Positions 36,801 to 45,800 of a stretch of 64,000 bases of DNA are shown in pieces. The stretch comes from Sarcocystis neurona. Taxonomy: Eukaryota; Apicomplexa; Conoidasida; Eucoccidiorida; Sarcocystidae. The translations under genes were made by a program, and so were the position numbers. Under the pieces are notes generated by a model, which searched no databases, was not told where the DNA came from, and saw only the letters and a list, made by a program, of their open reading frames with translations. Positions within the stretch are counted from its first letter, which is position 1. Each line of letters begins with the position of its first letter. Location of the stretch: contig KL647288.1 of assembly GCA_000727475.1 (NCBI GenBank), positions 10,426,903-10,490,902 of the forward strand, in the 5' to 3' direction.

Positions 36801-37572
36801 CGAGTCCACGAAACTTCGAAGAGGAACAAGAGCGAAGCGAAGAAGAGGAGGACGAGCAGGGAAGATGAGACAGACTTCTCTTCCTGCGTGTCTGCGATGT
36901 TCTGGAAAACTTGCACGAGGTGAGGCGAGACAGCGAAACCGAGTGGAAAGACGAAAAGGGAGACTTCAACGGGGTCCTCGATCCTTTACCAGTGGCTGTC
37001 TCTGCAGAAGCAGCCGCAGCATCACCAGCAGCAAAACACCTACTATCAAAGCTACTCCCGCAAGCAGCAACAGCACCCTCGGCTGCTGACCACATGAAAC
37101 CGGAGTATCAGCCAACAACGCACTACAGACTCCACCGGCGCCTAGAGCAGTAGCAGCCGCATAGATTGTAAACGACTACCAGCACCAGCAGCAGCAGTTG
37201 AAAAGACAGAGGCCCCACACAAGTAGCAGCAGCAGCCGTTGCCCGGCGCGTCGACCCTGCGCATACGTGTCAGCAGCTGCGGCAGCTGCACGGGGAGAGA
37301 CTCAGCAACGGTCAGCAGGAGCAGCCGAAGGCGAGGGAGCGAAGTCCCGCGAACTCACCACCAGCAGCAGGAGAACAAGAAGGGGTTCGGTCTCCTGCAG
37401 CAGCGGAAAGCGTGGGCGCAGTAATGTGTACTCCAGCAGCCGCGGCAGCGCGCTGGACAGCAGCTAGCTGGGCCTTGAGACTCTTAATTTCCTCTGCGTA
37501 GAGAGACAGCGTATCTACGAATATCTCCTGCGCATCCGCCTTCTCTCTACGAAGTCGTGATAGCTCGAGCGC
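18356..37572 (-). CDS. TBC-domain Rab GTPase-activating protein (TBC1D12/14-like), eight reconstructed exons
   Basis: Rab GAP acting on vesicle-bound Rab GTPases. Exons in gene order: 37572-37359, 37085-34888, 31949-30909, 29616-26044, 24391-24216, 22277-22205, 20727-20617, 18823-18356 (stop). Every intron is GT-AG and all phases agree, giving 2,617 residues; a further 5' exon is needed. The TBC domain runs from GVPHEVRGEVWKK (exon 3) through LRLNPRLYEMLL, IALDLHR (Arg finger, IxxDxxR) and RPDVGYVQGMAYIA (Gln finger, YxQ) in exon 4. It continues with LHAFYTFDMGVVEVYF (exon 5), ELVGRVWDLFFVEGD (exon 6) and ALAILAYFQHELRQG (exon 7). The order and the extended C-terminus resemble the TBC1D12/14 group. 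Both fingers are intact, so GAP activity is expected. About 620 and 415 low-complexity residues interrupt the domain inside exon 4. Confidence 0.92.
18824..20616 (-). other. TBC gene intron (last)
   Basis: 1,793 bases between consensus donor gtaagt and acceptor cattttcag. Contains only short overlapping frames and one small AT-rich microsatellite near 20,480-20,530. No nested gene is supported. Confidence 0.7.
20617..20727 (-). CDS. TBC gene, exon 7
   Basis: 111 nt, phase 0 at both ends; acceptor ctccacag, donor gtaagt (consensus). Encodes TALAILAYFQHELRQGSLDD followed by CMALLSS, the last helices of the TBC domain. Confidence 0.92.
20728..22204 (-). other. TBC gene intron with open low-complexity segment
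   Basis: Holds a 21,429-22,064 minus-strand open frame, Ser/Arg-rich with one ordinary patch (CQTYMGEQLNPCFQPARNQA), and an Ala/Gln-rich plus-strand frame at 21,197-21,694. Exons 6 and 7 join perfectly without it, so it is spliced out in the main form. An alternative exon cannot be excluded. Confidence 0.5.
22205..22277 (-). CDS. TBC gene, exon 6
   Basis: A 73-nt exon. The split codon AG|G restores Arg before ALPFELVGRVWDLFFVEGDC, the conserved R-x-W-D segment of TBC domains. Donor gtaggag after CAG. Its neighbours on both sides are low-complexity intron sequence. Confidence 0.92.
22270..22710. repeat. Intronic CAG array with internal tandem duplication
   Basis: Plus-strand cagcag array lying in the intron between TBC exons 5 and 6; the first few bases touch exon 6. 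Two ~50-base copies of a gcagcgagcaaaagcagcag unit occur near 22,436 and 22,484. They are followed by repeats of accagcagcagtagct at 22,540-22,700. In the sense of the TBC gene it would read Leu/Cys/Ala. Confidence 0.8.
24216..24391 (-). CDS. TBC gene, exon 5
   Basis: 176 nt, starts phase 0 after cgcacgcag and ends phase 2 at gtactt. Encodes TRRSLHAFYTFDMGVVEVYF, then RTFDVLLREKLPLVASHF and DVFLVEWMYTLFT, the middle helices of the TBC domain. No repeat insertion. Confidence 0.93.
24660..24860. repeat. Intronic TA/TACA microsatellite cluster
   Basis: AT-rich purine/pyrimidine-alternating sequence with a pure (TA)n tract at ~24,786-24,808, inside the 1.65-kb intron between TBC exons 4 and 5. 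A further (TA)n tract lies at ~25,744-25,767 and another near 25,840, in the same intron. The frame at 25,017-25,310 inside this intron (minus) has one ordinary patch but no supported splice sites. Confidence 0.85.
26044..29616 (-). CDS. TBC gene, core exon with both catalytic fingers and two large insertions
   Basis: 1,191 codons, phase 0 at both ends (acceptor gtgcgcag, donor gtaggc after NLL). Order: TBC helix AVGDQLRLNPRLYEMLLGRV (29,616-29,555); ~620-residue Ser/Ala/Glu insertion; NWEGDVFAAFNSIALDLHRT with the Arg finger (~27,520-27,585); ~415-residue insertion ending in poly-Gly/Ala; YLRCVLEAYAMFRPDVGYVQ with the Gln finger; then the NLL end. The open frame beyond 26,044 continues into microsatellite sequence and is not coding. 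Confidence 0.9.
29855..30240. repeat. Intronic CA/CT/TA microsatellites
   Basis: Consecutive short (CA)n, (CT)n and (TA)n tracts at ~29,860-29,912, then TA/CA-rich sequence to ~30,240, within the intron between TBC exons 3 and 4. Confidence 0.8.
30470..30616. repeat. TACA tetranucleotide microsatellite
   Basis: About 145 bases of tacatacata with occasional tg or ta slips, in the same intron as the CA/CT/TA tracts. Frames through it read Tyr/Ile/His or Met/Tyr/Val repeats and are not genes. Confidence 0.92.
30909..31949 (-). CDS. TBC gene, exon carrying the start of the TBC domain
   Basis: 347 codons in phase 0 at both ends; polypyrimidine tract and ccgcag acceptor, gtgggt donor. The first ~300 residues are Ala/Ser/Gln/Glu-rich. 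The end is ordinary: TWIDVVLRDWDNQRHTQRFK, then KLLQEGVPHEVRGEVWKK, the usual first helix of TBC domains (GxPxxxRxxxW). Confidence 0.88.
31950..34887 (-). other. TBC gene intron (longest)
   Basis: 2,938 bases between donor gtactaag and acceptor ccaccgcag. Purine-rich on the plus strand (long gaagag/gacaga stretches at 32,100-34,100), so the sense transcript is pyrimidine-rich. A (TA)n/(GA)n patch lies at 33,225-33,306. The long Ser/Leu/Phe-rich minus frames are a by-product of the pyrimidine bias. Confidence 0.65.
34888..37085 (-). CDS. TBC gene, Ser/Ala-rich exon
   Basis: 733 codons of Ser/Ala-rich sequence, broken by short ordinary segments such as KARICPSTVARKLYGMGRLA and, at the end, LLRTYGSKSWRHFLFSK. 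Acceptor tggtcag, donor gtactaag after AAG, phase 0. Frame continuation past the donor to 34,558 is intronic. No domain recognised. Confidence 0.75.
37359..37572 (-). CDS. TBC gene, exon with predicted coiled coil
   Basis: Begins after a tag acceptor with a heptad-like segment (LRREKADAQEIFVDTLSLYA, then EEIKSLKAQLAAVQRAAAAA). It ends at a gtgagt donor in phase 1, which matches the CA-starting exon at 37,085. There is no ATG, so at least one coding exon lies upstream. A coiled coil N-terminal to the TBC domain would suit self-association or Rab/effector binding; that is inference. Confidence 0.7.
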
Positions 37573-38099
37573 CTACAAGCAGCAGCACACAAAAGGAGAA
37601 GCAGCAGTGGCAGGAGCACAGCAGCAGCCACAGCAGTTGCAACAGCTGCAGATGCAGCACCAGAGGCACAGCAGCAGAAGCGGCAGGGGAAGAGCAGCAG
37701 CAGCAGGGCAGCACCAGCAGGAGAAGACATAAAGAACTCCTAACAAGCGCAGTATCACAGCACAGTGGGGGAGACAGCTCCTGCACGAACAAGAACGCTG
37801 TGTGGAGCACGCCTGGCCGCAGGACGACACCGCCTTTGTGAACAGTTGAGTACCACGGGCATCAGGCGGCCAACAGCTGACGCAGCACCAGTCGACGCAG
37901 CCCCTGCCACCGCAAGCGGCCGCACAGGCGGCAAAAGAAAACGGCGGGCAGCGGCACCGCACAACCTCCCCACTGCCCAGCCGGCAGTTCGCTTTCCACC
38001 TCACGCACGTTCTCCCCCTAGAGTTGCAGTAGAGCACAACCAACACGTAGCCAACCGCAAAAAAAGTGTACGGAGGAGACACGTGTCTCCTGCCAGACG

Positions 38100-38891
38100 A
38101 CAGACCAGCAGACGCGCCTGCGTACACACATGCAGACCAATCTACACGCGTGGAGTTGTGTCTCCCGCATGTGCACACCGGTGCATGCTTCCACAAGCGC
38201 GTACTCCACGCATCCGGAGAGAGCATATAGACACACGCACATACGTGCGGTGACGCACCCACACAGAGCTGCGGATACGGTCACACATACACACGTACAC
38301 GAAACCTTAACACTTCGAGGCGTATATACACGCACACGTACACACGTAGCCACATACGCCACACACATAGACCCACACGTATGTGGCATCCACAGCTGCA
38401 TATGTAGTCAGACACACACACGCACACACGTACGTCCTTAGCTGCTACATACATACGCAGACTTGTGTATACATGCGTGGAGATATATGCACACACATAA
38501 ATACACACCCGCCCAGAGAGAGACAAATACTGAGGAGGTGCTGAGAGGTAGTGACGCAGAGAGGGGTGGAGGAGAGGGTGGACGGAGGAGACGTGAGCAG
38601 CGGGAAACGGAAGCTGCCGGCGAGAGATGGAGGTGTGAGTGCGGAGCAGAATGGGCAGCAAGTGGCTGTGTGCGTGGGAGACAGAGGGTCACAACAAAAG
38701 GGCCGGGAAAGACAGGCCGAAAGGGGCTGTTTGAAGTGCAGGAGAGGGGCACAGAAGGGCTGCGGGAGTGTGAAAGAGAAACGCCTCATAAAAGAGTCGT
38801 GAGAGTACACACACACATATCCCCCAGGTACACATAGAAGTCGCTACATGCAAGTACAGACACGTAGCTGCGTATGTACGTACACACATAG

Positions 38892-38931
<40 letters not shown>

Positions 38932-39470
38932 ACACAGGCACATAGACGGCTACATACAAGCGCGAGTGCATATAGGCACGTAGCCGTTCAGACATGAAAA
39001 GACGCGTATATACGCGTGCATACTTCAACACACACACATACACACCCACCCATTAGCTACAGACACATACACGCGCGGCTACATATGTCGAAAAGATGGA
39101 CACATAGAGACTCGCATGCACCGACAAACACAGGGGCACACAATTCCAGACAAACACACATGTGGCTGCACGTACACACACATGGAGGGTCCTACACGTA
39201 GCAGGAGCATCCCCGTTGGCGTGGACGTGCTTACGTAGCGAAGGCAATACACGTATGTAAATCTGAAGACACACACCTGTGCATCGGCTCAGCACATCCC
39301 GCATACGGACACTTGCGTAGAATATACACAGGATCACACACTAATATATAAATACAAACACACGTCCATGCAGCCACAGACACGGCCACCACCTCGGGTC
39401 CAAACACGCATGCACACACGCGTACGTACGTAGATCGCTACGTACGTAGACACGTGTAGACCCAGACAGA
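38100..39470. repeat. CA-rich microsatellite region
   Basis: Dense cacaca/tacaca sequence with a perfect (CA)16 at 38,895-38,926. It separates the coiled-coil exon from the exon at 39,626-41,423. A short exon linking the two would have to lie between 37,573 and 39,625; I could not identify it with confidence. Confidence 0.85.
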
Positions 39471-39625
39471 CATATAGACCTCTCCAGCGCTTTCCCTCCA
39501 CAACTGCCTACGCACCCCTGCATGCGCGTTCGCGCGCAGAAGTGAGCACATCCATATGCTGGCACATCTACACTTGTGCGTGCCCCTGTGTCCTCTCCTA
39601 CGTGTGCGCCTTCTCTGGCTTACAC

Positions 39626-41423
39626 CCTCGGGGAGTGAGATATGGCGCACGTCAGCGGAAGGGGAGTCAGTGTGCACGCTTGGTTTCTTCGCAGATGTAG
39701 CTGTTTCCGCGGATATGCTTCGCCTGTGGCGGGTGCTGCTGGAGGCGACGCCAGCAGACGCTGCAACGGTCTCCCTTCCATCGTGTTTCTCCTCGGTGCC
39801 GCTGCTACTGAGGCCCGCAGCAGCAGGACCGGCGCCTGTGCTGCAGTCGGTGAGAGCGGACTGCGCCACGTCTTCGTCAGGTAGGGAACTGAGCCGATTC
39901 TCCGGGGTAGCAACAGCCAGACACTTGTCTAGTCTGTTGCAGCTGCTGGTGGCGCCGCGGGTCCTACTGTCTCGCGCGTCAACAGTCACATTCTTGATCA
40001 CTGCGCTGCTACTGCTGCTTCTGCGTAAAACGCTGCCGCCAGTCTTCTTCCTCCTGCTGTCACTCCTGCTGCTGGTGGTGCTGCCGCCGGCGCTCCTGGT
40101 GTCGTTCCTGCTGTTTTGGGACCCGGATAATACGCGTCTCTCTGCTGCGGCGCCGTCGCATGCAACAGCGGTGTGTGCGGAAGGCGGCTGTTCTTCTCTT
40201 TCTTCCGTGCTGCTCCTGCTGCTGTGGCTGCGCTGGCCTGCGGCAGCCATGTCACAGACGTCGCTCACGCTGCTGCTGTTGCTGTCGGAACTGCACTGGG
40301 GCGGTGATGCAGTGGGGTGGCCTACGCTGCCCGCGCTGCTGCTCCCGCAAACTTCCACCTCCTCACAAACCGCCGAGTATCCTTTCGTGCTGCTGTCGCT
40401 GCCGTTAGCAGCTGCCGGGAAACCCGCAGGTGCCGCAAGCGTGGAGAGAGAGGGGAGCCACGAGGCTGCAGAAGACGAAGCAGCCGCAGAAGACGCAGTA
40501 GCAGCGGAAGCCGACGTCGTGGCTGCTAACGTCGGTGCTGCTGCACCAGAGACAGGAGGAGATGCACTAATTGTCGCGGCAGCAGCCTCAGGCTCAGGGG
40601 CAGCTGCAGAAGCAACGGACTCACAGAAGAAGAGAGGCGGTGTCGCAGCAGGTGCAGCTGGAAGAGACGACCAATAAGGAGACGAGCGAGCACGCGGAGA
40701 CGAGCCGGCCGGATATGGTGCCGCGTTTGGCGCGCCAGCGGTCAAGACCGCCTCGCAGGCGGAGACCGGGGACTCTGAGAGTACGGATACAAAGCGAGAA
40801 GGACAGAAGTTCATCGCCTCCGAGGAAGAATCAACAAAGCTGCAGTCCACGCAGGCAGCAGCTGAATCGGACGACGCTGAGAAGTCAGCGCGGTTGAAAT
40901 GTACAGCACATTCGCTATCATAGAAAGACTCCCTAGAGAGCTGCTCTGCAGTAGGACCGCAGGAAACAGGAGATGCCTGCTGGTTTGTGCTCGCACTGCT
41001 GGACTGCAGCGCAAAACGGCAATTCACAGAGGCAGCTTCTGGAGCTGCCGGCGGCCAGCAACATGCAGTTGCGGTTGCTGCTGCTGTTCCTACTGTTGCT
41101 ACTGGACCGGCAGCAGCCTGCACAGAGGTAGCACCAGCAACCGAACTGGCCACTTGTGCCTCCGCGGCTGCTGTTGCGGCGGCTGGACACGAACTCAAGA
41201 ACGCTGTCCCCGCCTGCTGGCTCTCGTGTTCACAGAGAGCTCGGAGTGCCCCCTGCCCTCCTGTTGGAGCAGCAACAGCGACAGAGGACGGAGGCGCCGC
41301 ATAAGTGGGGGAAGGAGCCGCAGCAGCGGCACCTGTTGACGGGGGAACCGCAACACAAGCGGAAGACGCAGCAGCAGAAGGTACAGCTGCTGCAACGGTG
41401 AAAGAAGAGAACTTAGCATCCAT
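39626..41423 (-). CDS. Ala/Ser-rich first-exon candidate (possibly 5' end of the TBC gene)
   Basis: ATG at 41,423 in good context (gccaacATGG), with a stop nine codons upstream in frame, opening MDAKFSSFTVAAAVPSAAAS. About 599 codons follow, Ala/Ser-rich with ordinary patches such as LSRESFYDSECAVHFNRADF. A likely donor (gtgtaag) sits after GAGG at 39,626, in phase 1. The downstream coiled-coil exon begins in phase 0, so either one more exon intervenes or this belongs to a separate gene. Same strand and composition favour one gene. No domain recognised. Confidence 0.5.
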
Positions 41424-41925
41424 GTTGGCAGTTCCGTAGAGAGAACATTTTCACACGGATGTTGCGCTGCCACTGCCGTGCAGAGATCCGGCAGCGGTGG
41501 CTGCCGTGTGGCAAATACACGCGGAGAAATGTTGCTGCTGCAAGGGCTCGTTATTTCTGCTGTTGCTGTGCTGGGGGTGGGGGCATTGCTTGTGTTGCAG
41601 TGCAGCTGCTGCGGTGGTTGCGGAGGCTTCACCGCGGCTGGTGCTACTGAAGCTGTTACTGCCCTTCCTGGGGGGGCGCCTCCATCGCTGTTACTGCGGA
41701 GGAACGTCGTTTTCCGTTTCTCTTTTGAAATGAAAGTTTCCCAGCACTCTTCCTGCCCATCTTTGAATCGTACGGTTGTCGCCGAGCCCCGCTGCTTGTG
41801 TGGCTCTTGCGCATCTGCTTAGCGTTTCTGCTGTCCGCCCGCACCCCCCGTCCTGCTGCACATGCGTCTGCTGTCCTTGTCTTCTCCTGTTACACGTCCT
41901 GCGCATTCAACTGATGCTGCTGTTG

Positions 41926-42300
41926 TCACTTGTCATCCCTCTCACTCCTAAATCTGCTGCTAGTGTCCTGTCTTGCCTCACGTTGCTGGCGCCCTCTAGC
42001 GCTCGGCAGCGCGGTCACGAGCATGTATTTCTCCTGCAGGCGACGCTTCTCTCCGTATACAACGGCTTTCGTTGCTGCAGATGCTGACGCAACCCCTCTC
42101 GCTGTAGACCCTGCTGTCTCAGCGTCGTGCTTCGATAATTGTTGCCGATTCAACTCTGGTTCAGTGAATTCTGCTGATGCTGCTGCTGCAGCAGCACCGC
42201 TGGAGCAACTCTTGCTGCCGTAGCTGCTGCTACAGACTCGCACAGCACCAGCGCAAAATACAGTTGCTTAAGGCAAAAAGGATGTACCAGGATGTACCTG
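41926..42300 (-). CDS. Exon-like segment(s) of unidentified gene
   Basis: Two overlapping minus frames look coding. One has QLYFALVLCESVAAATAARV (upstream part, ~42,160-42,270). The other has EFTEPELNRQQLSKHDAETA and AVVYGEKRRLQEKYMLV (41,926-42,180). Possible acceptors are ttgccttaag and cagcag. The frame change between them implies a short intron or an error. Function not recognised. Confidence 0.3.
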
Positions 42301-42745
42301 CGGAAGGACGCACACACGCTGCAGCTGCTTCTGTCCGCGTTGAGGGGATGCGGCCATGTATATTTATTCCCCCACATACCTTCTCTTCAAACAAACAAGA
42401 GAATGTAGGGGAAAGACTCTGCAGCGCCGCAGCTCACGCACATACGCGGTGGCACAGCAGCCAGTACACAAACCCCCTTGTTTGTCGTCACACACGTAGG
42501 TCTTCGAGCAGCGTAGAGCTCTACTACTCCGTGTACTGCTAAGTACCAGTACGCACACGTACAATCGTATACAAGCGTAGGTGAATACGTATGTGTGTAC
42601 CTATATACTTCATAGATGGACGACACCGGGGAGTACGCAGGAAGCTCCATCAGACACGTTACGGGTCACACGCGTTTGAACGACTGTGACGCTTGACAGT
42701 CTCACGCATTTCTGCGGGCTGAGCGCTGGTGACGAGGTGTACCGT

Positions 42746-42871
42746 CTACACCAGAATTTCCTCCTTCTTTCCCAGAAGTAGGCAAAGCGCGTGCGGCAGC
42801 TGGAAGTCGAGCAAACTTGCGTGCAGAGTGACAAGCTCGTCCTGGTCCGCCGACGCAGAAACCAGCCAGAC
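42746..42871 (-). CDS. Exon-like segment, possible terminal exon
   Basis: Follows a good acceptor (gcacccctag) and encodes SASADQDELVTLHASLLDFQ, then LPHALCLLLGKKEEILV before a TAG. The composition is strongly protein-like and free of repeats. It either ends a gene whose other exons lie to the right, or splices after ATTCTG (weak gtgtag donor) to the segment near 42,270. Function not recognised. Confidence 0.35.
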   Translation of the reverse strand, partial: VWLVSASADQDELVTLHASLLDFQLPHALCLLLGKKEEILV

Positions 42872-42899
42872 CTAGGGGTGCGCAAGGGGAAACGATGCG

Positions 42900-45800
42900 G
42901 CGAAAGGTAGTGGGAAGAGAGTGTTTTCAACTAAAACGTGCTATTAGACACAGGCGCTTGGAGGAAAGACACTAGCGTTCAAGTGAAAACGGGGAGGGAA
43001 TTAGGAGAACGTGGCAATACTGAAACTAATTGGAAAGACCAAGCATACAGACTCCGCGAGAAGAGCGTCAGTACATACAGCGAGAAAAAGGCGAATTTAA
43101 GTCAGAAACCTTTAGGGGAAGGACTGGATAGTATTTGGATGGAAAAGAAAGTTGCTCTGCGGCTGCGGAGATGTCAGTTCATGCGTAGACGCTGTCCGCA
43201 ACGGGGGGAACACACGTCAAGACTACGGCGGATGTATACCTGTGCAGACGGCACAACTACATTTTTGAGATACGAACTTCCGCAGTCAAACCAGCTTCGT
43301 GATTTCCGAATTGAACCGCAGAAAGGTAGGCTGAAGGGGGCCAAAGACAAGGAGACACGTAACTTAAGACTATTTCCCATTTATGCATATCTGCGCGTCT
43401 GGAGCACCGGGGGCATTTACCACATAGCCAGCCCCTCCAAGTGCACGTACACATACTTCAGGAGCACTGCAGGCTCGACACATGGCGAATAGTTTTTAAG
43501 ATTTTACACCGATATACTCCGTAAGTGTACGCGTTCATACATACTTGCACGAATGCAATTGAGCGATTTAGCCCGTACCTCACTGTGACAAAGTCCGCGG
43601 ATGCAAATCGATGGTGTGACACCCATGCACAGGAGACGGTGTCCTTAAATCTGAGTCTAATCCAAAACTGATAAGAAGGAACCCAAAGATGGTCACGTTT
43701 GTTCCGTAGGATTAATGACACGGCTACAAGGAAGGGTGCCTAAGCAAAGCCGCAAAGCCGTCAAGGATCACGGCGCATGACGGGACACCGTTGCGAGCGG
43801 AAATGAGGACTACCAGCGTGGAGAGACATAACTGCCACAAGATTTAAAACCGCGCATCCACCGTCTACCTTAACGTATGCGCATCTTTCAAATCAAGCTT
43901 TCTGTATGTAGAAGTAAAGCTTGCATTCATTCATCGGCCTCCTAGACTAGCCCTCAACAGTGATACGCACAACAGGCCGTCACTCAAAGGGAGATTAGAG
44001 AGAGAGCCTTGTCTCTGGACTGAGAAACACTAAAATGGTCGATGGATGCGAGCCTCGTACGCTTCAAGGCTGAATGAGTGATCGTGCGCAGGCACCGCGA
44101 ACCCACCGCGTCTTACTTGAAGTAGCGGGGTAGGTACGACACATCCACCGCTTGTCAGAAAGCAGCGGGCGACTTCCCAGAACGCCACCACTCAACAAGT
44201 TTGCATGTGTTGAAAAACAAGGAAGAAGAAAAACAGCGTTCCCTTTCAGGCTTGTGTAGGGTCTTTGAATGTGGTTCGCATAAAATTTGTGTGGCGCCTG
44301 GTAGGAGCTGGCGGGTGACGGGTCTGTGGTGACAGCGCCGTTGATCTCTGGACTACCGTAGGTCAAGTACCTTTGAAGAACGGCCGCCTAAACGTGCACC
44401 GCGATCTCTTTACGTCAGTCGCATGCGCTGTTTGAATAATGTTTCGTCAAGAACACTTCTCACGTGTGTCTGGCTGAAGTCCTGTGCGAGAGAAATAGGG
44501 CGGTAGACATTGCAACACAGAGAATGCGCAACACCACGAATTCAAGCGCCTTCAACGGGGGGACGGTGTAGTGCGTCTGTGCATTAGCTACGCATTTGTT
44601 TATGCCCTTGAATGTGCGTACATTGTCAATGTATACGGAATCCCTGGAATCCAGTGTTCAGAAAAGCCTCACCATTGCAGACAACTCACCGAAACTGCGT
44701 ATTGAAAGAGACGGATGATGAACGGTGCGTGTACCATGGCGCGTCTAAGGGGGGGAAATCAGTCAACTGGAAAAAAGGATGAGGGGCACCGACGTAGTGT
44801 GTGGAGCGAACAGTCTGCCGATCCAGCGCTGTTAAAATTGTAGGTTGACGCCGGATGCCTTGCGGAAGCATGTTTAAGAACTTAGACCCGTACAGGCAAA
44901 GTTGTGGAGCGAAGTGCGGTGAAGCGATCCATTTCATCCACGGCATACGGAGAAATTTGCGCAAGACGATGGTTGCACACTGCTTGCGGGTCGACCCCAA
45001 CACAGACTTTCCGTAGGTTTTTCTACTGAGAAAAGGTAAAGAGCGAACTGAACTTTCGTGGTGCCCACTAGGTTCTACGTATGGCGCAGACGGTAGTTGG
45101 ATGGGAGACAAGTATTTCGTGTTTAGAATCCCACTATTCGGAGTGAAATGTGATTCGTGGGGAGGTACCGGAATGTGCTGAACCATGTGTCGCTAGGAAA
45201 CAGACACCGGGTATAATGTCAACTTTGCAGTTCTATGCGCACACTTGTAGCAGACTGTGAACCACTATTCTCTTCGAACTCTTTTCTGCCTCCTCGCCCT
45301 ACGTGACGAGGACGAGACACACCAACCAAGCGGCGCAACGGAAGAGTGGAGTCTGCTTTTGAACCGATCGTTGTGTTGTGAGTGGATCCTGTTTACTACT
45401 CCTTTTCTTTTCTGGCACAGACAGTGTACGCAGGTTGACTGTCGCATGTCGTGGTGAGTAAAAGCAGTGGAGGCCACAGTCAGTTTTGTACTTTTCCAAC
45501 GCAGGCTCGCCTCCACAACCACGCACGAACAAGAAATTCCGCGCGCAGTCACGAAAAGCGAATCTGAATAGGCAGAAGGATCAACTGCGGCAATCGTGCG
45601 TGGTAAAGAATCTTGCGCCCACACCGTCAAAGAATTAAGTTCGAAATCGTGGTGGCTGAATCTCTTTGTACATAGTCGATCCCAAAAAGTGCTCCTAAAC
45701 GGATAGCAGTGGGCGGCTGCACGCAGGCATGAACGAGTAGCACGTTGTATCATGAAGTCACCGGCCGTTGAACATACCTCTGCGTGTTCATGCGTCGAAT

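Noticed and set aside
42938..43492. 184-codon plus-strand frame in the repeat-poor block
   Set aside because: No motif; a frame of this length is expected about once by chance in a window of this size and base composition.
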